Shown one piece after another: positions 44,229-51,451 of a stretch of DNA of 64,000 nucleotides. Source of the stretch: Streptomyces sp. NRRL S-646 (GTDB lineage: Bacteria > Actinomycetota > Actinomycetes > Streptomycetales > Streptomycetaceae). The notes below the pieces were generated by a model. That model saw nothing but the letters and a program-made list of their open reading frames with translations, searched no databases and had not been told where the DNA came from. Numbering within the stretch: the first letter of the stretch is position 1; every line of letters begins with the position of its first letter. A program made the position numbers and the translations under genes. The stretch is taken from assembly GCF_000720765.1 (NCBI RefSeq), contig NZ_JODC01000001.1, positions 464,566-528,565 of the forward strand, given 5' to 3'.

Positions 44229-44846
44229 ATGACCAACGCTCTGACCGCCGCAGCCGCAGGTTTCGGCACCGGCCTCTCGCTCATCGTCGCCATCGGCGCC
44301 CAGAACGCCTTCGTCCTGCGCCAGGGGATCCGCCGCGACGCGGTCCTCGCCGTCGTCGGCATCTGCGCCCTGTCCGACGCCGTCCTCATCGCGCTCGGCG
44401 TCGGCGGGGTCGGCGCCGTGGTGGTCGCGTGGCCGGGCGCGCTGACCGCGGTCGGCTGGATCGGCGGCGCCTTCCTGCTCTGCTACGGCGCTCTCGCCGC
44501 CCGCCGGGTGCTGAGGCCGGGCGGCGGAGCCCTGCGCACCGAGGGGGAGACGGCCGTCTCGCGCAGGCGCGCCGTGCTGACCTGTCTGGCGCTGACGTGG
44601 CTCAACCCGCACGTCTACCTCGACACCGTGTTCCTGCTCGGCTCGATCGCCGCCGACCGCGGCCCACTGCGCTGGACGTTCGGCCTCGGCGCCGCCCTCG
44701 CCAGCCTGTGCTGGTTCGCCGCGCTGGGCTTCGGCGCCCGGGCGCTCGGCCGCTTCCTGGCCAAGCCCGCGGCCTGGCGGGTCCTGGACGGCCTCGTCGC
44801 CGCAACGATGATCACGCTCGGCGGCCTGCTCGTCGTCAGGGCCTGA
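44229..44846 (+). CDS. LysE/ArgO-family basic amino acid exporter
   Basis: 205 aa with ~6 membrane helices. Family signatures: GAQNAFVLRQGIRRDAV in helix 1-2, LTWLNPHVYLDTVFLLGSI mid-protein. Exports L-lysine or L-arginine when the internal pool rises. ATG at 44229, weak ribosome site. Divergent from its probable regulator, the ArgP-type LysR gene. Confidence 0.94.
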   Translation: MTNALTAAAAGFGTGLSLIVAIGAQNAFVLRQGIRRDAVLAVVGICALSDAVLIALGVGGVGAVVVAWPGALTAVGWIGGAFLLCYGALAARRVLRPGGGALRTEGETAVSRRRAVLTCLALTWLNPHVYLDTVFLLGSIAADRGPLRWTFGLGAALASLCWFAALGFGARALGRFLAKPAAWRVLDGLVAATMITLGGLLVVRA

Positions 44847-44915
44847 AGTCCACAACCTGAGACTGCGCGCCCGAACTGTCCTGCCGGGCTGGGATAGTGG
44901 CCCCCGGACCGAAAG

Positions 44916-46238
44916 ATGTATCGAGCAACCAGGAAGCCCGTGGACACCAGCGAGAGCAGCACCGAACCGCAGACACCGGACCCGGTCGCGGTCGACCCGC
45001 CTCGGCGCGGCTGGCGCCGCTGGGCCATGGACACCCGCCCGCTGCGCATTCCGGCCTACCGCCGGCTGTGGTCCTCGACGATCGTCACGGCCGTCGGAAG
45101 CCAGCTCACCGCGGTCGCCGTGCCGAAGCAGATCTACGACATCACCGGCTCCTCCGCGTGGGTCGGCGCGGCGAGCCTGGCCGGGCTGCTGCCGTTGATC
45201 GTGTTCGCGCTGTGGGGCGGCGCGGTCGCCGACAGCATGGACCGCCGCAAGCTGCTCCTGATCACCAACTGCGGCATCGCCGTCACCTCGCTGCTGTTCT
45301 GGCTCCAGGCCTTCTCCGGCCTCGAGTCCGTGGCGGCACTCATGGTGCTGCTCGCGATGCAGCAGGCCTTCTGGGGTCTGAACGCCCCCGCCCGCAACGC
45401 CTCCATAGCCCGCCTGGTGCCCGAGGGCCAGCTGCCCGCTGCCAACGCCCTCGGCTCGACCGTCATGCAGACCGGACAGGTGGTCGGACCGCTGCTCGCG
45501 GGCGCCCTGATCCCGGTCGTCGGCCTGCCGGAGCTGTACCTGATCGACGCGCTTGCCCTCTGCATCACGGTGTGGGCGGTCTACAAGCTGCCCTCCCTGC
45601 CGCCGCTGGCGGGCTCGGAGAAGCGACGCGCGGGTGTACGGGAGATCGCGGAGGGCTTCCGCTACATCTCCCTGCACAAGGTGCTGCTGCTGTCCTTCCT
45701 CGCCGACATCATCGCGATGGTCTTCGGCATGCCCCGCGCCCTGTTCCCGCAGCTCGCCGCCCAGACCTACGGCTCCTACGGCGAAGGGCTCGCCCTCGGC
45801 CTGCTGTTCGCGGCGATCCCCATCGGCGCGGTGCTCGGCGGACTGTTCTCGGGCACGTTCTCCCGGGCCCGCCGGCACGGCTGGATGGTGATCGGCGCGG
45901 TCGTCGCCTGGGGCGCGGCGATCGCCGGCTTCGGGCTGAGCGGCAACCTGTGGATCGCGGCTGCGTTCCTGGCCCTGGCCGGCGTCGCCGACATGGTCTC
46001 GATGGTCTTCCGCGGGGCGATCCTGCTGTCCGCCGCCACCGACGAGATGCGCGGCCGCATGCAGGGCGTCTTCACGGTCGTCGTCGCGGGCGGACCCCGC
46101 CTGGCCGACGTCCTGCACGGCACCGCGGGCTCCGCCTTCGGCCCACGCACGGCCGTCGCCGGCGGCGGCCTCCTCGTCGTCGCCGTGATGCTGATACTGG
46201 CCGCGGCGGTCCCGGCACTGCGCCGCTACCGCATCTGA
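44916..46238 (+). CDS. MFS transporter, EntS/TMEM-like multidrug exporter
   Basis: 440 aa, ~12 helices in two halves. An N-terminal cytoplasmic leader (~40 aa) precedes IPAYRRLWSSTIVTAVGSQL, then GGAVADSMDRRKLLL (motif A-like), NAPARNASIARLVPEGQLPAANAL and ALIPVVGLPELYLIDALALC. This is the MFS_3/EntS-like set, often exporting siderophores or drugs. ATG 44916 is used; a GTG at 44940 preceded by AGGAAG is an alternative. No siderophore genes are nearby, so substrate is open. Confidence 0.9.
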   Translation: MYRATRKPVDTSESSTEPQTPDPVAVDPPRRGWRRWAMDTRPLRIPAYRRLWSSTIVTAVGSQLTAVAVPKQIYDITGSSAWVGAASLAGLLPLIVFALWGGAVADSMDRRKLLLITNCGIAVTSLLFWLQAFSGLESVAALMVLLAMQQAFWGLNAPARNASIARLVPEGQLPAANALGSTVMQTGQVVGPLLAGALIPVVGLPELYLIDALALCITVWAVYKLPSLPPLAGSEKRRAGVREIAEGFRYISLHKVLLLSFLADIIAMVFGMPRALFPQLAAQTYGSYGEGLALGLLFAAIPIGAVLGGLFSGTFSRARRHGWMVIGAVVAWGAAIAGFGLSGNLWIAAAFLALAGVADMVSMVFRGAILLSAATDEMRGRMQGVFTVVVAGGPRLADVLHGTAGSAFGPRTAVAGGGLLVVAVMLILAAAVPALRRYRI

Positions 46239-46258
46239 CCCCGGGGCGGGGCTGGGCC

Positions 46259-46405
46259 CTGTCCGGCGGATCAGCTCGGCGTTGCTGGCCCTGGTGACAC
46301 GCGCCCTCCCACTGTCTCAAGGGCGTGGGGGACCCCAGCGGCGTTGTCGTCGGTTGCCGACGTTCCGCGCCGCTTTCTCCACAGCCGACGTGATCCGCCG
46401 GACAG
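46259..46405. repeat. MITE-like element bounded by 15-bp inverted repeats
   Basis: CTGTCCGGCGGATCA (46259-46273) and its exact reverse complement (46391-46405) enclose 117 bp; a further TCGGC match two bases inward extends the arms to ~22 bp imperfectly. There is no internal gene. It fills the gap between the MFS stop (46238) and the cNMP protein stop (46414). The size and perfect termini suit a non-autonomous insertion (MITE) or solo remnant; no target-site duplication is obvious. Confidence 0.55.
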
Positions 46406-46413
46406 CTCCTCAC

Positions 46414-46869
46414 CTAGAGCACGCTGCGCCCGCGGCCCGCGTGCTGTTCCATCAGCTTGCCCCGGGTCATCTCCAGGCGGTGCGCGAGGATCTCCGCGAC
46501 GCTGCGCACCAGCGCGAGCCCGAGCTGGGTGTCCTCCTCGCACAGCCGCAGCACCGCCGCCGCGTCGAACTCGTAGGCGCGGACGGGGCTGAAGGCCTCC
46601 GCGCCGAAGTCCCATTCGTGCGGCGGGAACAGCCAGGACCAGCCGAGCAGATCGCCCGCGCCGAGGCTCGCCACGGTCACCCGCTGCAGCGAGCTGACCC
46701 GCTGGTCGAGCGAGACCGCGCCCGAGCGGATGACCCAGAAGCGGTCGGCCCTGCCGCCCGCCTCGAAGATCCGGGCGTCCTCCGGGAAGGAGACCTCGTG
46801 CGCGAGCGTCATCAGGCTCTGCCGCTGGGGCGGGGGGAGGGCGGTCAGCAGTTTTATCGCTTTGGTCAT
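46414..46869 (-). CDS. Cyclic-nucleotide-binding-domain protein without HTH
   Basis: 151 aa comprising one cNMP-binding beta-roll (LTALPPPQRQSLMTLAHEVSF..., IFEAGGRADRFWVIRSGAVSL, GAGDLLGWSWLFPPHEW) and a C-terminal helix; it ends before any Crp-type DNA-binding domain. The frame is open to 46947 but ATG 46869 is chosen because GAGGAG lies 9 nt upstream. It may be a free-standing ligand sensor or partner protein. Monocistronic. Confidence 0.88.
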   Translation of the reverse strand: MTKAIKLLTALPPPQRQSLMTLAHEVSFPEDARIFEAGGRADRFWVIRSGAVSLDQRVSSLQRVTVASLGAGDLLGWSWLFPPHEWDFGAEAFSPVRAYEFDAAAVLRLCEEDTQLGLALVRSVAEILAHRLEMTRGKLMEQHAGRGRSVL

Positions 46870-46993
46870 GACGCGGGGCTCCTCGCCGGGGATCGGTTCC
46901 GGTGCTTTCCCTACGCCCATTTCAGCCGCTGCCGGCGTCCCGAGCACCTCGGCGGACAGCAGTTCCCGCCCAGAATCCCCGGGACATGAAAAA

Positions 46994-47025
46994 GCCCTGG
47001 CTGGACGGGGGAGGCCAGCCAGGGC
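46994..47025 (-). terminator. Intrinsic terminator of the decarboxylase pseudogene
   Basis: GCCCTGGCTGG (46994-47004) and CCAGCCAGGGC (47015-47025) form a perfect 11-bp stem; on the minus strand it is followed by TTTTT. It lies ~110 bp past the pseudogene's stop. A 12-bp palindrome GGTCACGTGACC (47122-47133) also lies between. The 268-bp gap otherwise holds the promoter of the cNMP gene. Confidence 0.75.
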
Positions 47026-47137
47026 CGTAAGCGGTGGCGTCGGAGGACGGTACGGTCGACTCCGTCACCACGTATGGATGAACCGTAAACCATCCGCAGG
47101 CGTTTTGCTCACCCAGAACCGGGTCACGTGACCGGTT

Positions 47138-47770
47138 TCACTCCCTGGCCTCTTCACCGGCGGCCACGACCCTGATCGTCTCGAGCTCCGGATTGCTGGG
47201 GTCCGGCAGGTACATTCGCGCCTCCGGGCCCGTGCACAGGTAGCGCAGCACATGTTCGGTGAGCCGCTCGCCGGGAAGTACGGCCGGGATCCCCGGTGGG
47301 TACGGCGTGATCATCTCCGCGGCGATGCGGCCTGCGGCATCACCGGTGGGCACGTTCTCCGTGGGGCCGAAGAAGGCGTCCCGGGGCAGCGCGGCCCGGG
47401 CTCGACCCAGACGGGCTCGACGCCGGAAAGGATCAGCCCGGCCACGACCGACTTGTGGGCGCCCGGCCGACCAGCAGCTTCTCGTGCGGTCCCGCGACCG
47501 CGAGCATTGCCGCCTTGACGGACAGCGAACTGCCGCACGTGGTGAAGAACGTGTGCTCGGCGTGCGCGGCATCGGCCATCAGCTCCTCGGCACGGACCAG
47601 CACCCGCCCCCGGGTGAGCCGGTCGTCCAGCCCGCCCGATGCCAGCACGTCACCGAGGAACACCGCATCACCCGGCACCTCCCGTACGGCGGGGTGAACC
47701 CCAGCCGCCCACGGCGGCGGTATTCGACCAGGGCTTCCAGAACGGGCGCTCGGCTGTGATCGACTGTCAT
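47138..47770 (-). pseudogene. Orn/Lys/Arg decarboxylase family, decayed
   Basis: Fragments of a PLP-dependent amino acid decarboxylase in three frames. (1) MTVDHSRAPVLEALVEYRRR..GFTPP. (2) VREVPGDAVFLGDVLASGG...HTFFTTCGSSLSVKAAMLAV...EKLLVGR. (3) AHKSVVAGLILSGVEPVWVEP, then back to a C-terminal stretch ALPRDAFFGPTENVPTGDAAG...ITPYPPGIPAVLPGE...EARE. Breaks: a ~30-bp deletion after FTPP (~47695), a single-base loss at GGCCGG/GCCC (~47467), and a deletion of roughly 300 codons (including the PLP lysine) at ~47400. The remaining arginine/lysine-decarboxylase C-terminus is intact. No functional product expected. Confidence 0.85.
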
Positions 47771-47848
47771 GCGCACCCGGGTTCCCGGCATCGGGCACGG
47801 CCAATGGGGCGCACAACGAGCCGTCGGAGCGGACGCCCGCCCCGTCCG

Positions 47849-48070
47849 TCAGCCCGGTGAGCCGGCCTTGCCCGGGGTCAGGATCTCGTCCAGCACCCTG
47901 AGGACGGCTTCGTAGGCAAGCGTCCGTACGGCTGCCTCGCGCGCCGCCTCCGGCTCGCCCGCCCGCAGGCCCTCGCCCTGCGCCCGCCACCGGCGTTCCT
48001 CCTGCTGCGCGCAGGCCCGCGCACGCCGGATGCGCCGCAGCAGTTCGTCTGAGTCCACGACATCGGTCAT
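47849..48070 (-). CDS. Small conserved hypothetical protein
   Basis: 73 aa (MTDVVDSDELLRRIRRARAC...), one long amphipathic/charged helix with repeated Arg/Glu/Ala, likely a coiled coil. The sequence resembles small Streptomyces proteins I recall without function. ATG at 48070 lies 9 bp from GGGTAC (complement of 48080-48085), which with an upstream GTGT could be a SigB/SigF-type promoter giving a near-leaderless transcript. It lies just upstream of the decarboxylase pseudogene on the same strand. Confidence 0.6.
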   Translation of the reverse strand: MTDVVDSDELLRRIRRARACAQQEERRWRAQGEGLRAGEPEAAREAAVRTLAYEAVLRVLDEILTPGKAGSPG

Positions 48071-48322
48071 GACATCCGCGTACCCCCCGATGGCCAAGAC
48101 ACGTACTTTCGGCCGGGAGGTTTGGCGAGGCCTGCGCAGGTGAGCCGAACAAGGAGACCTGCGGTGCTCGCGCAGCGGAAGGCGGAATCGCTGCGAACGG
48201 GCGGGGGACCAGCCGTGTCCGAGAGGCTCTTGCCCGGACTGCGGCGGCCGCGGGTGTGGCAGGGTCCGGCTTCCCTCCCCCGCACAAGGAGGCCGGTTCT
48301 TCACCGATCAGGGAGCCAGCCG

Positions 48323-48766
48323 ATGTGCGAGGAGCACGGGACCGAATCCGCCCTCGGGCGACCGGGCGCGCAGCGGACCGGACCGCCGCGCTCGTGCCAA
48401 CCCGCCGAGGCGCGCAGGGCGGTCGAGCGGGCGGTCACCGAACGCTGCAGGGTCACCCACAGCCACTGTGACGAGGAGGCTCTGGGAGACGCTCTGCTCG
48501 TCGCCACCGAGCTGACGACCAACGCGATTCTGCACGGCGGCGGAGTCACGGACTTCCGCGTCGACGTCCTCGGAACGGGCGTGCGCGTCTCGGTGAGCGA
48601 CCGAAGCGACCGGCTGCCCATGACGAGGCAGTCCTCGGATCCGCGGCGACGGCAGCGCGTCGGCGGCCACGGCTGGCCCATCGTCTGCCGGCTGGCCCGC
48701 GACGTGCGCGTGTCCGAACTGCCCGCCGGCGGCAAGTGCATCACCGCTGTGGTCGCCTTCCGCTGA
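48323..48766 (+). CDS. RsbW-like ATP-binding protein (GHKL family)
   Basis: 147 aa, a single HATPase_c domain: N-box ATELTTNAILHG, the D-x-S region VSVSDRSDRLP, and G-box GGHGWPIV. Small stand-alone GHKL proteins are anti-sigma factor kinases (RsbW/SpoIIAB type) or regulators of uncertain target in Streptomyces. ATG follows GGGAG seven nt upstream. A SigF-like sigma gene follows within 180 bp, so it may be an anti-sigma partner, but many such paralogues are unlinked to their target. Confidence 0.87.
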   Translation: MCEEHGTESALGRPGAQRTGPPRSCQPAEARRAVERAVTERCRVTHSHCDEEALGDALLVATELTTNAILHGGGVTDFRVDVLGTGVRVSVSDRSDRLPMTRQSSDPRRRQRVGGHGWPIVCRLARDVRVSELPAGGKCITAVVAFR

Positions 48767-48788
48767 ACGCCCTCCCCGAGGCGGCGGC

Positions 48789-48813
48789 GTTTGTTCCCGC
48801 AAGGGCAGGGCAT
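48789..48813 (+). promoter_or_regulatory. Candidate SigB/SigF-type promoter
   Basis: GTTT (48789-48792), 15-bp spacer, GGGCAT (48808-48813), 131 bp upstream of the sigma gene start. It matches the Streptomyces SigB-group consensus GNNT-N14-16-GGGTAT except for one C. It could make the downstream sigma gene autoregulated. Confidence 0.4.
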
Positions 48814-48943
48814 ACGGATGTTCGTGCTTCGGACCGGAGGCGCGCCAGCGGGAGCGACATGGCTGCCCTGGGCCCTCCAGTCGGTCCGGGTGCCTGTGTT
48901 CCCGCGGTAAGTCCCTGAAACCCTCGTTCAGGAGCGAATCCGC

Positions 48944-49792
48944 ATGCTCATCGACATGTCGACAAGCAGTTCCGGCACGCAGGCCAAGACGATCGCATCC
49001 GCCCGGCGGCACGACGACGCCCCCGACACGGCGGACCTCTTCGCCCGCCTTGTCACCCTGGAGGACGGCCCCGAGCGGGAGGCGGTCCGCGACGAACTCG
49101 TCACGGCCTGGCTGCCCATGGCCCATCGGATCGCCGGCCGGTTCCGCGACCGCGGGGAGTCCATCGAGGATCTCCGTCAGGTCGCGGCACTCGGCCTGGT
49201 CAAGGCGATCGACCGGTTCGCCCCCGAGCGGGGTGCCTTCGAGAGCTACGCCGTGCCCACCATCACCGGCGAGGTGAAGCGCCACTTCCGGGACCGGTTG
49301 TGGGCCCTCAGGGTGCCCCGCCGGATCCAGGAACTCCGCAACAAGGTGCGGGTGGCCCGCCGTGAGCTGACCCAGACCCCGGGCAGTCCCGAGCCGTCCG
49401 CCGCCGACATCGCCGCCCACACCGGGCTCACCGAGGAAGAGGTCAACTCCGGCCTGGAAGCCCTCGAAAGCTTCAGCACCCTGTCGCTGGACGCCGAGCT
49501 CTCGGGCGACGAGGACGGCTACAGCCTCGCCGACACCCTCGGCGCGGCGGACTCCGCCTACGACGTCGTGATCGACCGCGAGGCCGCCAAGGAAGGCCTG
49601 CGCCGCCTCCCCGAACGCGACCGCGCCATCCTCTACCTGCGCTATTTCGAGGACATGACGCAGAGCCGGATCGCCGACCGGTTCGGCATCTCCCAGATGC
49701 ATGTCTCCCGCCTCATCAGCCGCAGCTGCGCACGGGTGCGGGCCGAGGCACTGGGGCAGTCGGCCGGCGACGGGCGGGCGGCCGCGGCTTGA
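48944..49792 (+). CDS. RNA polymerase sigma factor, SigB/SigF/SigG family
   Basis: 282 aa. Region 2 (RIAGRFRDRGESIEDLRQVA, ALGLVKAIDRFAPERGAF), region 3 (RVPRRIQELRNKVRVARREL, DIAAHTGLTEEEV) and region 4 (LPERDRAILYLRYFEDMTQS, IADRFGISQMHVSRLISR). This is the group 3 sigma layout of actinobacterial SigB/SigF paralogues that control osmotic, oxidative or developmental responses. ATG has GGAG ~8 nt upstream. Neighbours (RsbW-like ATPase, DUF5133, DUF1206) fit a stress block. Confidence 0.94.
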   Translation: MLIDMSTSSSGTQAKTIASARRHDDAPDTADLFARLVTLEDGPEREAVRDELVTAWLPMAHRIAGRFRDRGESIEDLRQVAALGLVKAIDRFAPERGAFESYAVPTITGEVKRHFRDRLWALRVPRRIQELRNKVRVARRELTQTPGSPEPSAADIAAHTGLTEEEVNSGLEALESFSTLSLDAELSGDEDGYSLADTLGAADSAYDVVIDREAAKEGLRRLPERDRAILYLRYFEDMTQSRIADRFGISQMHVSRLISRSCARVRAEALGQSAGDGRAAAA

Positions 49793-49817
49793 GCGGCCCG
49801 CAGCGAGGAGGAGACCG

Positions 49818-50051
49818 ATGCTGATCCCCCATCCGGCCGTTCTGCGAAGGCTTGTCGAGGAGTACGAGACCGCGCTGGCCGAGGAGGCCGAGCGCGGCGG
49901 CCGGGCGAGCCCACGGGTTCAGGACCTGGCCTACACCCTGTGCGTGTCGACCGGCACACGGAACGTGGGACGGGCCATGGAAGCGGCATACCGGCTGCTC
50001 ACGGCCACGCCCCCGCCGCGGCCGGAGGCGCCGGAGATCGGAATCCGGTGA
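49818..50051 (+). CDS. DUF5133 family small protein
   Basis: 77 aa (MLIPHPAVLRRLVEEYETAL..., DLAYTLCVSTGTRNVGRAME), which I recognise as the Streptomyces-restricted DUF5133 family. It is helical with no signal peptide and no known function. ATG after GGAGGAGACCG. It is 25 bp downstream of the sigma gene and may be co-transcribed with it. Confidence 0.8.
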   Translation: MLIPHPAVLRRLVEEYETALAEEAERGGRASPRVQDLAYTLCVSTGTRNVGRAMEAAYRLLTATPPPRPEAPEIGIR

Positions 50052-50145
50052 CATCGGGCATGGGCGACGTCCAGGTCGCCGGCCGGGCGGAGCGCGCCTC
50101 GGTCATCGGGAAGCACACCTGCCATACGGACCCCGGGAGGCGCAC

Positions 50146-50985
50146 GTGAACTCCAGTGCCATCGCACGCAACGGCAGGCTCGGGGCCGAGCGGGCGGCGC
50201 GCGGCACGGTGACCGAGGGCGCCGCCCGGGCAGGACTTGCCGCACGCGGCGTGATCTACCTGCTGGTCGGCGTCCTGGCGCTGAAGATCGCCTTCGGCGA
50301 CGGCAGCCGGCAGGCGGACCGCGGCGGCGCCCTCGCCACGCTGGCCGGGCAGCCGTTCGGCGCCGTCCTGCTGTGGGCGCTCGGTCTCGGGCTGGCCGGA
50401 ATGGCGGTGTGGCGGCTGTCGGAGGCCGTGTTCGGCTCGGTCGGCCGTGACGGCCGTACGCCACGAAAGCGGCTGCTCGCGGTCGTCCGTTGCGTCTTCT
50501 ACGCGGTGGTCGCGTACTCGGTGCTGACGTTCGCGGCAGGCCCGCACGGCGGCGGCAGCCGCTCGAGTGACGTGCAGTCCCGCGACGTCACAGCCCGGGT
50601 GCTGGACCTGCCCGCCGGGCAGTGGCTCGTGGGCGCGGCAGGGGCTGGCGTCGTCGTCGCGGGCGTGTGGATCGCCGCGAGCGCGGTGCGGCGCGAGTAC
50701 CGCGACCAGCTCAAGCTCGGCGAGATGTCCCTCTGGGCACGACGGCTGGTGGACGTCACCGGCGTGGCCGGAGGCGCGGCGCGCGGCCTGGTGTTCGCCG
50801 CCGCGGGCACCTTCGCCGTGCGCGCCGCGATCGACTACGACCCGGAGCGGGCCAAGGGGCTCGACGACACCCTGCGCTCGTTTGCCCACACGCCGCTCGG
50901 TCCGTCGCTGCTCGCCTGTGTCGCGGCAGGTCTCGCACTGTTCGGGCTGTTCTCCTTCGCCCTGGCCCGCTGGTGCAGGGTCTGA
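50146..50985 (+). CDS. DUF1206 membrane protein
   Basis: 279 aa, six membrane helices arranged as three two-helix DUF1206 repeats (ARAGLAARGVIYLLVGVLAL, VRCVFYAVVAYSVLTF, VAGGAARGLVFAAAGTFAV). Function unknown; the GTG start has GGGAGG five nt upstream. It follows the SigF-like and DUF5133 genes and may belong to the same stress regulon. Confidence 0.88.
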   Translation: MNSSAIARNGRLGAERAARGTVTEGAARAGLAARGVIYLLVGVLALKIAFGDGSRQADRGGALATLAGQPFGAVLLWALGLGLAGMAVWRLSEAVFGSVGRDGRTPRKRLLAVVRCVFYAVVAYSVLTFAAGPHGGGSRSSDVQSRDVTARVLDLPAGQWLVGAAGAGVVVAGVWIAASAVRREYRDQLKLGEMSLWARRLVDVTGVAGGAARGLVFAAAGTFAVRAAIDYDPERAKGLDDTLRSFAHTPLGPSLLACVAAGLALFGLFSFALARWCRV

Positions 50986-51013
50986 CACGCGCCACACGGG
51001 GAACACGAACCGG

Positions 51014-51445
51014 ATGAGCGAATCCGAGTTTCCACCGGAGCACCGGCCCGTCGACCTCTACCTCGGTCTCCTGCGCACCCGGATGGACACGGAGGACTTC
51101 CGGCAGCTGCTGGGCGTGGTCGAACCGGTCCTGCGGGCGATCGAGGAACAGCGCATGCCTCCCGTGGACTTCGCGCTCGGCGGGGACCGCGGGGAGGGGC
51201 TGTCCCAGGAGGTCCGCGACGAGGCCGCCCTGGTCATCGCCGCCGCCGTGACCGGACGGCTCGACAACGAGGTGGTCGAGATCGACCTCGAGGGGACCGG
51301 CCCGATCAGAGTGATCACCGATGCGGACACCGCCGCCGACCCGGTGCGGCTGGGGGAGATCGCCGACTACATCAGGGAACGGCACCGCCAGGACGAGGAG
51401 CTGCGCGGCATCGCGGAGGTGAGTGGTCTGCCCACCGACTTCTGA
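51014..51445 (+). CDS. Hypothetical cytoplasmic protein
   Basis: 143 aa, acidic, with alternating helices and strands (DEAALVIAAAVTGRLDNEVVEIDLEGTG, GEIADYIRERHRQDEELRGI). I do not recognise a domain. Start ATG 51014 with weak ribosome site, 29 bp after the DUF1206 gene, so probably in the same transcript. It is nearly convergent with the FUSC gene (6 bp gap). Confidence 0.7.
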   Translation: MSESEFPPEHRPVDLYLGLLRTRMDTEDFRQLLGVVEPVLRAIEEQRMPPVDFALGGDRGEGLSQEVRDEAALVIAAAVTGRLDNEVVEIDLEGTGPIRVITDADTAADPVRLGEIADYIRERHRQDEELRGIAEVSGLPTDF

Positions 51446-51451
51446 GGACGC

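Noticed and set aside
43236..46118. The LysR reading frame stays open for 960 residues, suggesting a giant fused regulator.
   Set aside because: LysR homology ends at the ATG at 44162. Upstream codons lie antisense to the LysE and MFS genes and have no protein-like character.
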